DNA of 64,000 bases. Origin: Bacillota bacterium. Lineage in GTDB: Bacteria > Bacillota > Clostridia > Lachnospirales > Lachnospiraceae. Positions 7,854-15,259 of this stretch are shown in pieces (positions within the stretch are counted from its first letter, which is position 1; every line of letters begins with the position of its first letter). The translations under genes were made by a program, and so were the position numbers. The DNA lies in assembly GCA_023442465.1 (NCBI GenBank), contig JAEZZQ010000030.1, forward strand, positions 376,240 through 440,239, read 5' to 3'. Below the pieces are notes generated by a model that ran no database searches, was not told the origin of the DNA, and saw only the letters and a list, made by a program, of their open reading frames with translations.

Positions 7854-9914
7854 ATGATAAAATCTAAACGTATAAGAAATAAATGGAAGAAGAATCTGTT
7901 CTCGACTATACGGTTTAAGCTGGCGGGTTCTTACTGTCTGTTAATCGGATTTATTATTATAGCAGGGGTGTCGGCGTACACCTCTGCTTCTGGCGCTATA
8001 AAGGCAAATTATAAAACATCTACTCTGCAATCGCTGGACATGCTGGGAGAATATTTGGAATTTGGATTCGATACGGTGAGCAGTGCGGCGGTGGAATACT
8101 TGTCGGATACCAATGTGACGGATTATCTGACCGGAGGAATGGCAGCGAAGAAAGCGGACCAATCCATCTATTATACCGACAAAAAGTCGGAGATTACCAC
8201 AAAGGTAACCGCCGATGCCTTTTTGCAGAGCATCTATCTTTTCTCTGATCCGGTATCTTCCTTATCCACGAACAAGAAATCTGTATTAAATATGTTTTCG
8301 GACTATACCCGGTCTGAACAGGGAAAAGCCTTGCTGGAAAACTCCCAAGCCTATTACTGGTTCGGTAAGCCCTCCATGATCGATGAGGCCTTGAATGTGG
8401 ACAGCAATAACTATGCGATCCGCATGGTAAAGGCTTTTTACAGAAAGGAAGCTTTTCTCGTTATGGACATTGATAAACAGGCAGTCACCGACATCTTGAA
8501 TAAAATGCAGATGGGTGAGGGTTGTAGAATCGCATTTGTGACAGTGGACGGCGTAGAGCTTTCCGGGGATGGAAGCCGGGAAACGTTCTTTTTCCGGACT
8601 GATTTCTATGAGCGGGCCAGGGCAGCGGAAGAAAGTATAGGAACGATGGAGAATGTGCTGTTTGAGGGAAGAGATTATCTGTTCCTCTACCGTAAGATTG
8701 CGGATACCGGGGCAATGGTTTGTGTGCTGATTCCCGAGTCGGAGATTACGGGGCAGGTCGAGGATATTAAGTATCTGACCTTCTTTGTTATATTGGCATC
8801 CGTTCTTATTGCGCTTTTGATAGGTGGTGGAATCGCGGCGGGAATCAACAGGGCTATTAAATATTTTACCGATAAGATGGAAGTCATTACCAAAGGGGAT
8901 ATTTCCATTCGCCTACATACCAATCGAAAGGATGAGTTCGGAACGCTGGCAAAGCATATGAATCACATGCTGGAGAGCATGAACGGACTGATGGGAAATG
9001 TGAAGGCGGTGAGCCTTGAGGCGGCGCAGTCGGCTCAGAATGTTGTGAAGTCTTCGGAGACTATTTCGGAATCTGCGGCTTATATATCGGCGGCCATAGG
9101 CCAGATAGAGCAGGGATTGTTTGAACAGGCTAACGACACGAAGAACGGTGTGGAAAAGTTGGAGAGTCTGGCAAACCATATAGGAATCGTGGATAGGGAG
9201 ACTATGGAAATCAGAGAGATTGCCGGAGGGACGACCTTTGCCATCGGAGACAGCATCGATAGAATGCAGATTTTGAAGGAAAAGACAGAGGAAACCTCCG
9301 CAATAACCCAGAAGGTCATAGAGTCCATTAACGAGCTGAAAGTGAAATCCGGCCTGATAGGCGGCATCGTGGATACCATAGACAGCATTTCGGAAGAAAC
9401 CACACTGCTGTCCTTAAATGCGGCAATCGAGGCGGCCAGGGCAGGCGCGGCAGGCAGAGGCTTCGCTATTGTGGCTGATTCCATCAAGAAGCTGGCAGAT
9501 CAGTCTCTGGCGGCGGCAAACCAGATCAGAAGCATTGTAGATGAGATAAAAGAAGAAACGGTGCGCACAGTAAATGCGGCAAATGATGCGGGTGAAGTCA
9601 TTACCTATCAGGAAATTGCGGTAGAGGACATGCGTGGTTCCTTCAATGGAATGAAAGCGCAGGTAGAGGCGCTGGTGAAGAAGGTGGAAGCCATTGTATC
9701 GAGCATCGAAAGGATGCGCACGGAAAAGGAAGAATCGGTGAACAAGATGGAGCACATCTCGGAAGTGACAGCGGAGGCTTTCGCGTCGATAACGGCTGCA
9801 AATGGAAAGACGAAGAATCAGGTGCAGATTGTGGAAGAGCTCTCCATGCTTTCAGAGAAAATGCTCTATCAGGTGGAACAGCTGGAAACCGCACTTGGCG
9901 AATTTCATGTGTAA
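7854..9914 (+). CDS. Methyl-accepting chemotaxis protein in the galactan locus
   Basis: 686 residues: a basic N-terminus, membrane helix (about 20-43), extracytoplasmic sensor (about 45-300) without an obvious Cache signature, second helix (about 306-328), HAMP domain (330-383) and a cytoplasmic signalling domain. The hairpin tip is recognisable in LLSLNAAIEAARAG and GRGFAIVADSIKKLADQS. A good AGAGGTGAAAT site precedes the ATG. Chemoreceptors signal to CheA/CheW, which are not in this window. Its place between two LacI regulators of a sugar locus suggests it detects galactan fragments or a liganded binding protein; this is inference. Confidence 0.9.
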   Translation: MIKSKRIRNKWKKNLFSTIRFKLAGSYCLLIGFIIIAGVSAYTSASGAIKANYKTSTLQSLDMLGEYLEFGFDTVSSAAVEYLSDTNVTDYLTGGMAAKKADQSIYYTDKKSEITTKVTADAFLQSIYLFSDPVSSLSTNKKSVLNMFSDYTRSEQGKALLENSQAYYWFGKPSMIDEALNVDSNNYAIRMVKAFYRKEAFLVMDIDKQAVTDILNKMQMGEGCRIAFVTVDGVELSGDGSRETFFFRTDFYERARAAEESIGTMENVLFEGRDYLFLYRKIADTGAMVCVLIPESEITGQVEDIKYLTFFVILASVLIALLIGGGIAAGINRAIKYFTDKMEVITKGDISIRLHTNRKDEFGTLAKHMNHMLESMNGLMGNVKAVSLEAAQSAQNVVKSSETISESAAYISAAIGQIEQGLFEQANDTKNGVEKLESLANHIGIVDRETMEIREIAGGTTFAIGDSIDRMQILKEKTEETSAITQKVIESINELKVKSGLIGGIVDTIDSISEETTLLSLNAAIEAARAGAAGRGFAIVADSIKKLADQSLAAANQIRSIVDEIKEETVRTVNAANDAGEVITYQEIAVEDMRGSFNGMKAQVEALVKKVEAIVSSIERMRTEKEESVNKMEHISEVTAEAFASITAANGKTKNQVQIVEELSMLSEKMLYQVEQLETALGEFHV

Positions 9915-9934
9915 GGGGTTGGGAATGGAGTATT

Positions 9935-10933
9935 ATGGACGGTAAGAAAAAGATAAATTATGTAGAAATGGCGGAAAAACTCGGAGTCTCAAGAACCACT
10001 ATCTCCCGCGCCATGTCAGGCAAGGGAAGAATCGGAGAAGATACACGAAAGATGATACGGGACTATGCGGTAAATGTCTGCGGCTATCCGGATTTATTTT
10101 CCGAGGGAAAGAAAAGCAAAACAAATAATATCGCGCTGGTCATTCCTAATAACTGGAGGCTCATCGACCTTCCGTTTTTTCAGCGCTGTATGATTGGAAT
10201 AACGGAAATTGCCATGGTCAATGATTATGATACCATTATTATAATGACCGGGGACAGAGATATAGGAAGCCTGGAGCGAATCGTGAACAGCAGGAAGGTG
10301 GATGGCTTTGTATTGGCGAGAACTTACGTGGATGACGTGTTCGTGAAGTACTTAAAGGGAGTGAGCATGCCTTTTGTAACCTTGGGAAGTATCGACGACC
10401 CGGAGGTGGTACAGATAGACAACGACCACGAGGAAGCCTGTCGGGATATGGTATCCACTATGGTTTTAAAGGGAATGCGCAAAATTGCGATGATTGGAAA
10501 CAATCGGAGCCACATCGTCACCAACGCCAGATTCAACGGCTATTGCTCCGGTCTGGAGGACAATCATATCGGAGTAAATCCTGACTACGTGTTCCTGGAT
10601 GTGCATAATAAGCTGAAAGCGGAGAAGATCGTAGATGAAATCATTATGAAAAAAATAGATGGGATCTTATGTATGGACGATACGCTGTGCCGGTGGATAC
10701 TTACCAAGCTGCGCCGCGAGCACATCCGGGTACCGGGGCAGATAAAGGTCGCCTCCTGCTACGACAGCGAAGTACTTGAGGACTATACACCTTCTATCAC
10801 CTCCATACGGTTCGATGCTATCGAACTCGGCAGTGTCGCTTGCAAGGTTTTGTTAGATTTGATCAATGGAAACAAGGTGGATGTAAGGACGCTGCTAGGG
10901 TATGAAATTATCTTCAGGGAGTCTACGAAGTGA
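9935..10933 (+). CDS. LacI-family transcriptional regulator (galactan locus, copy 2)
   Basis: 332 residues, 20 bp after the chemoreceptor and preceded by ATGGAGTATT. The LacI helix-turn-helix is at 8-30 (YVEMAEKLGVSRTTISRAM) and the hinge SGKGRIG is identical to that of copy 1. The effector domain follows with the same landmarks (GFVLARTYVDD, GYEIIFREST). Probably co-transcribed with the chemoreceptor. Palindromes of the TTGCGCAA kind start 33 bp after its stop, before the ABC binding-protein gene; one or both LacI proteins probably bind there. Confidence 0.87.
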   Translation: MDGKKKINYVEMAEKLGVSRTTISRAMSGKGRIGEDTRKMIRDYAVNVCGYPDLFSEGKKSKTNNIALVIPNNWRLIDLPFFQRCMIGITEIAMVNDYDTIIIMTGDRDIGSLERIVNSRKVDGFVLARTYVDDVFVKYLKGVSMPFVTLGSIDDPEVVQIDNDHEEACRDMVSTMVLKGMRKIAMIGNNRSHIVTNARFNGYCSGLEDNHIGVNPDYVFLDVHNKLKAEKIVDEIIMKKIDGILCMDDTLCRWILTKLRREHIRVPGQIKVASCYDSEVLEDYTPSITSIRFDAIELGSVACKVLLDLINGNKVDVRTLLGYEIIFRESTK

Positions 10934-10965
10934 TCGGAGGGTAACTTCTTGTCATAATCTTGAAG

Positions 10966-11133
10966 TTGCGCGCAAATGAAAAATATGATGCGCAATAGTG
11001 CGCAAATAAGGAGCGTAAACGACTTAAAAAATGTGCAAAAAGATAAAAAATAAAATGAGACAAAAGTATATTCTGTCAATAGACAACAATAAAAGATTTT
11101 AGTATGATATTTACAGAACAAGCAATTGCGCAA
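10966..11133 (+). promoter_or_regulatory. Promoter and TTGCGC-type operators of the galactan transport operon
   Basis: A palindrome TTGCGCGCAA (10966-10975) is followed by two direct TGCGCAA copies (10989-10995, 10999-11005). A promoter TAGACA (11080-11085), 17 bp, TATGAT (11103-11108) follows. A second palindrome TTGCGCAA (11126-11133) sits downstream of the predicted start. Palindromes centred on CG are typical of LacI-family operators; upstream plus downstream sites suggest repression by looping. Confidence 0.6.
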
Positions 11134-11192
11134 ACGAGAGCAACGTTCTGGAGAATAATAACAGTTGATACAACCATTTGGGAGGAAAGAGA

Positions 11193-12566
11193 ATGAAGAA
11201 AAAATTAGTAAGCACCGTTTTAGCGGCTGCATTGACCGTTTCCTTATTGGCAGGCTGCGGCGGGGGTGCTGAGACGGCAAGCAATGCTACAGGAACAGAT
11301 GAAACGACCACGAAGGCAGCTTCTGCAGCAGAAGCATCAGAGGATGAGGCTCAGGCGGATGCAGGGGCGGCCGGAGAAGAGAAATTGACCGTATGGTGCT
11401 GGGACCCGGCTTTTAACATTAACGCGATGAACAAAGCGGCCGAAGTTTATCAGAAGGACCATCCGAACTTCGTATTGGAAGTAGTAGAGACACCTTGGGA
11501 GGATGTTCAGACGAAGCTGACCACAGCGGCTACCTCGGGAAATCTCGATACGCTGCCGGATATTCTCTTAATGCAGGATGCGGCATTCCAGAAGAATGTA
11601 ATCAGTTATCCCGATGCATTTACAGATCTTACGGGCAAGCTGGATTACAGTCAGTTCTCAGCAGGTAAGGTAGGCTTCTCCACCGTAGACGGCAAGAATT
11701 ACGGCGTACCTTTCGACAACGGTGCAGTTATCGCCTCTTACAGAACCGATTTGCTGGAGCAGGCAGGCTATAAGGTTTCTGACTTTGAAAATATTACATG
11801 GTCCGATTTCATCGAAAAAGGAAAAGTAGTTCTTGAGAAGACCGGAAAGCCGATGCTCTCCTGCGTGGGCGGTGAATCCGATATTATCGTTATGATGCTT
11901 CAGTCCGCAGGCGGCAGCTTCTTCGGTACCGACGGTTCCGCACAGCTCGTTGATAACGCGATTTTGGAAGAAGTCATGAGCACCTACGCTGAATTGGTTA
12001 AGAGCGGAGTTCTTGTAGAAGTGAACGACTGGGATTCCTACATCGGAACTCTTAACAGCGGAACGGTTGCGGGAACCATGGCCGGATGCTGGATTATGGC
12101 TTCCATTCAGGCGGCGGACGATCAGGCCGGAAACTGGGCAATAACGAATATGCCTAAATTAGATAACGTAGCAACTGCTACCAACTATGCAAACCAGGGC
12201 GGTTCCAGCTGGGCAATCACGTCCAACTGCAAAAATGTAGATCTTGCGGCTGATTTCATGGGCTCCACCTTCGGCGGAAGCGTTGAATTCTATGAATCCA
12301 TTTTGAATACAGGTGCAATCGCATGTTACTTGCCGGCAGGCGAAAGCGATATGTACGGCGCATCCAACGATTTCTTCGGCGGAGAGGCAGTATATGCGAA
12401 AATCATCGACTTTGCGGGACAGATTCCTGCCTGCAACACAGGTGTTTACTTCTATGAAGCACGTGATGCCGTAGCTACGGCGATTACAAATATCGTATCC
12501 GGCGCGGATGTTGCCAGTGAGCTTCAGGTAGCTCAGGATACCGTAAATTTTGCAATGGGACAATAA
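11193..12566 (+). CDS. ABC sugar-binding lipoprotein (GanS/CycB-like)
   Basis: 457 residues from the ATG at 11193, which has a strong GGGAGGAAAGA site. The lipoprotein signal ends in LLAG-Cys22, followed by a Thr/Ala/Glu-rich tether. The body is a family 1 extracellular solute-binding protein (LTVWCWDPAFNINAMNKAAEVY, then NYGVPFDNGAVIASYRTDLLEQAGY). It would catch oligosaccharide outside the cell and hand it to the two permeases encoded downstream. No ATPase gene is present; Bacillus GanSPQ relies on the shared ATPase MsmX, and a similar arrangement is likely. Specificity for galacto-oligosaccharides is inferred from GH42 and GH53 nearby. Confidence 0.88.
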   Translation: MKKKLVSTVLAAALTVSLLAGCGGGAETASNATGTDETTTKAASAAEASEDEAQADAGAAGEEKLTVWCWDPAFNINAMNKAAEVYQKDHPNFVLEVVETPWEDVQTKLTTAATSGNLDTLPDILLMQDAAFQKNVISYPDAFTDLTGKLDYSQFSAGKVGFSTVDGKNYGVPFDNGAVIASYRTDLLEQAGYKVSDFENITWSDFIEKGKVVLEKTGKPMLSCVGGESDIIVMMLQSAGGSFFGTDGSAQLVDNAILEEVMSTYAELVKSGVLVEVNDWDSYIGTLNSGTVAGTMAGCWIMASIQAADDQAGNWAITNMPKLDNVATATNYANQGGSSWAITSNCKNVDLAADFMGSTFGGSVEFYESILNTGAIACYLPAGESDMYGASNDFFGGEAVYAKIIDFAGQIPACNTGVYFYEARDAVATAITNIVSGADVASELQVAQDTVNFAMGQ

Positions 12567-12580
12567 TCTTAAGAAAGAAG

Positions 12581-12604
12581 GGGAGCGGCCCTCGGGTCGT
12601 TCCC
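12581..12604 (+). repeat. Intercistronic stem-loop after binding-protein gene
   Basis: GGGAGCGGCC (12581-12590) pairs with GGTCGTTCCC (12595-12604) over a CTCG loop, with two G-U pairs and no T tract. Hairpins at this position often protect the binding-protein mRNA or dampen expression of downstream transporter genes. Confidence 0.65.
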
Positions 12605-12617
12605 TATCAATTACATT

Positions 12618-13337
12618 ATGGACTATTTAATGATAATCGCAGCCTTGCTCGCCTTTTTTGTAAAAGGGATAAGCGGCTTCGCGAATACGCTGGTATTCAC
12701 TACCATAACCGGTTTTGGATACAACAATGTAAACATTACTCCGGTAGAGCTTATTTTAGGGTATCCGACTAATCTTGTCATCGCATGGAAGGAACGGAAG
12801 AATACGGATTATCGAATATGGCTCTTTCCGGCACTTCTCGTATGCCTGGGAAGCATTCCCGGAATGCTCTTTTTAAAAAACGGAAACACCCAATATATAA
12901 AGATTTTCTTCGGGCTCATCGTTATAGGTCTTGGAGTGGAAATGCTGTTCCGGGAATATAGCATTAAGCAGAGAAAGTCTTCAAAAGCGGTGCTTTTCAT
13001 TATCGGGGCACTTTCCGGTCTGCTTAGCGGATTATATGGGGTTGGAGCTCTGTTAGCCGCATATATGAGCAGGACGACTAAGGACAGCGGCTCCTTTAAA
13101 GGAAATATTTGTATTGTATTTATCGTGGAAAATACATTCCGAATTATTATTTATATAATTTTAGGAATTATGAATAAAGAAGTTTTTGTAAAAGCTGCTT
13201 CGCTCATTCCCTTTATGGCGCTTGGACTGGCAGGGGGAATGCTCAGCGCCAAGTTCATGCCGGAGAAAACGGTAAAGCGAATGGTCATCATTATGCTGAT
13301 CATTTCCGGAGCAGTATTGGTTATAAACAACATTTAA
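12618..13337 (+). CDS. TauE/SafE-family membrane transporter
   Basis: 239 residues, about eight membrane helices, with the TauE/SafE features of a KGISGFANTLVFTTI first helix and a mid-protein LSGLLSGLYGVGALLAAYMS. Family members export sulfite, sulfoacetate or other small anions. The ATG at 12618 has no visible ribosome-binding site and lies 14 bp after a strong stem-loop, so translation may be poor or conditional. It sits inside a sugar ABC operon between binding protein and permeases, where Bacillus gan operons have nothing; its role is unknown. Possibly it removes an anion released from modified glycans. Confidence 0.8.
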   Translation: MDYLMIIAALLAFFVKGISGFANTLVFTTITGFGYNNVNITPVELILGYPTNLVIAWKERKNTDYRIWLFPALLVCLGSIPGMLFLKNGNTQYIKIFFGLIVIGLGVEMLFREYSIKQRKSSKAVLFIIGALSGLLSGLYGVGALLAAYMSRTTKDSGSFKGNICIVFIVENTFRIIIYIILGIMNKEVFVKAASLIPFMALGLAGGMLSAKFMPEKTVKRMVIIMLIISGAVLVINNI

Positions 13338-13375
13338 ACAAAGGCTGCATAGCTAACGGAGAGAGGAGGAGGCAA

Positions 13376-14260
13376 ATGAAGAAAAAACTGACTTTGGGAC
13401 AGAAGCACAATCTCACAGGCTGGACATTCCTTATGCCTGCGGTAGTACTGATTGTTGCAATGAGTTTCGTACCGATGGTCCAGGCGCTCATTTTGTCTTT
13501 TAAAACCGGTATAGGCACTAACATGACCTATACGGGAATTACCAACTACACACGAATGTTTAAGGATGCGGTCTTTATACAGTCCTTAAAAAATAACTTT
13601 TTTTACCTTATCATACAGGTGCCGATCATGCTCATTACGGCGCTGGTGCTGGCATCCATGTTAAATAACAAGGATTTGAAATTCAAAGGTTTCTTCCGCA
13701 CGGCGATTTTTCTTCCCTGCGCTACTTCGCTTGTATCTTATGCGATTATATTCCGTTCTTTATTTGCAGTGGATGGGTTCGTGAACAACGTTCTGATCAA
13801 TCTCGGAATTTTACATACCGGCTACAATTTCCTGGGGCATCCCTTAAGCGCGAAAATCATTATTATCACAGCGCTCGTATGGAGGTGGACCGGTTACAAT
13901 ATGGTGTTCTATCTGGCAGGATTACAGAATATCGAATATTCCGTATATGAAGCTGCAAAAATAGACGGGGCATCCCCATTCCAAAGCTTCCGGAAGATTA
14001 CCGTTCCGCTGTTAAAACCTACCATTTTACTGACAGCTATTATGTCAACGAATGGAACCTTGCAGCTTTTCGATGAATCGATGAACTTAACCAATGGAGG
14101 ACCGGCAAACGCGACCATAACGATGTCCCACTATATTTACAACGTTTCCTTTAAGTACGTTCCGAATTTCGGATATGCGGCATCGATGTCTTATATGATT
14201 TTGATATTGGTAGCGGTACTGGCCTTTATACAGATGAAAGTAGGTGATAAGCGTGACTAA
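13376..14260 (+). CDS. ABC sugar permease, MalF/GanP type
   Basis: 294 residues with six membrane helices and the ATPase-docking EAA loop (YEAAKIDGASPFQSFRKIT, near 195-215). A strong GGAGGAGGC site precedes the ATG. It forms a heterodimer with the next gene product in the cytoplasmic membrane. Its stop codon overlaps the start of the second permease by 8 bp, indicating translational coupling. Confidence 0.9.
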   Translation: MKKKLTLGQKHNLTGWTFLMPAVVLIVAMSFVPMVQALILSFKTGIGTNMTYTGITNYTRMFKDAVFIQSLKNNFFYLIIQVPIMLITALVLASMLNNKDLKFKGFFRTAIFLPCATSLVSYAIIFRSLFAVDGFVNNVLINLGILHTGYNFLGHPLSAKIIIITALVWRWTGYNMVFYLAGLQNIEYSVYEAAKIDGASPFQSFRKITVPLLKPTILLTAIMSTNGTLQLFDESMNLTNGGPANATITMSHYIYNVSFKYVPNFGYAASMSYMILILVAVLAFIQMKVGDKRD

Positions 14261-15062
14261 TAAAGTAAGAATGGCTTTTTCCTATATATTTCTGACAATA
14301 GTGTCATTACTTTCCATATTTCCGCTTTACTGGATGGTAGTGGCCTCCACTAACAAAAGCGTGGATGTAGTAAGGGGAACTCTGATTCCCAGCACCTATT
14401 TCATTGAGAATCTGAAAAACCTTTTCGCTTCGCAGAAGGTGGGAACAGCTATGCTCAACTCCTTCCAATATTCGATTATCCTTACGGTTATTTCCCTGAT
14501 CGTATGCTCGCTTGCCGGCTACGGCTTTGAGATATACCACGACAAAGGGAAGGATACGGTAATGTCGATTATCCTTTTGGCTATGATGGTTCCCTTTGCG
14601 GCTACCATGATTCCGCTGTTTCAGATGTTTTCGCAGGCAAAGCTTTTAAATACTGCTATAGGTTTCGTCCTGCCGACCATCTCCACGCCGTTTTTGATCA
14701 TGATGTTCCGGCAGAGTGCCAGATCATTTCCTCATGATATTATAGAGGCTTCGAGAATTGACGGATTAAGTGAAATTTCCATTTTCTTTTGGATGTTCAT
14801 ACCGACCATGCGCTCCACCTATGCGGCAGCAATGACGATCACGTTCATGAATGCCTGGAACAATTACTTGTGGCCCAAGGTAATCATGCAGGATAACGGC
14901 AGCATCACGATGCCTATGTTAGTGGCGAACTTAAAAGAAGGTTATCTTACGGATTACGGAATGCTGATGTTAGGCGTATTGCTCTGTACGATTCCTACCG
15001 TAATCATCTTTTTCGTGCTGCAAAAAAGCTTCGCGGAAGGAATTACCGGAGCGGTGAAGTAA
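14253..15062 (+). CDS. ABC sugar permease, MalG/GanQ type
   Basis: 269 residues from the GTG at 14253, chosen because AGGTGA lies 5 bases upstream and the codon overlaps the stop of the first permease (GTGACTAA). An in-frame GTG at 14244 is less well placed. Six membrane helices and the EAA loop (IIEASRIDGLSEISIFFWM, about 165-185) are visible. With the preceding permease, the lipoprotein and an ATPase encoded elsewhere it would import galacto-oligosaccharides. A palindromic repeat element begins 3 bp after the stop. Confidence 0.9.
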   Translation: MTNKVRMAFSYIFLTIVSLLSIFPLYWMVVASTNKSVDVVRGTLIPSTYFIENLKNLFASQKVGTAMLNSFQYSIILTVISLIVCSLAGYGFEIYHDKGKDTVMSIILLAMMVPFAATMIPLFQMFSQAKLLNTAIGFVLPTISTPFLIMMFRQSARSFPHDIIEASRIDGLSEISIFFWMFIPTMRSTYAAAMTITFMNAWNNYLWPKVIMQDNGSITMPMLVANLKEGYLTDYGMLMLGVLLCTIPTVIIFFVLQKSFAEGITGAVK

Positions 15063-15064
15063 AG

Positions 15065-15216
15065 GTTACTGTTCACACAGTAGTTTAACACTTGCTGTTA
15101 AGCTATGTAGGAATATGATTCAAGAGATGATTTCTGCTTCGCGAAGCGAATTTAAATGCAAAAAGTTTGCATTGCAGAACATCATGCGTTACTGTGAACG
15201 GAGTGTGAACAGTAAC
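15065..15216 (+). repeat. MITE-like element with 14-bp terminal inverted repeats (repeat family 1, copy A)
   Basis: The ends GTTACTGTTCACAC (15065-15078) and GTGTGAACAGTAAC (15203-15216) are perfect inverted repeats. Inside is a hairpin TTTAACA-CTTGC-TGTTAA (15094-15111). The right end holds a near-palindrome (15188-15216) closely related to a 27-mer found at 35049, 43818 and 51526. The left end recurs at 41057. No open frame is present. Confidence 0.7.
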
Positions 15217-15259
15217 AAGTAAGGAAAGCATAAAATATGAGAGGAACAAGGTTATAGTA

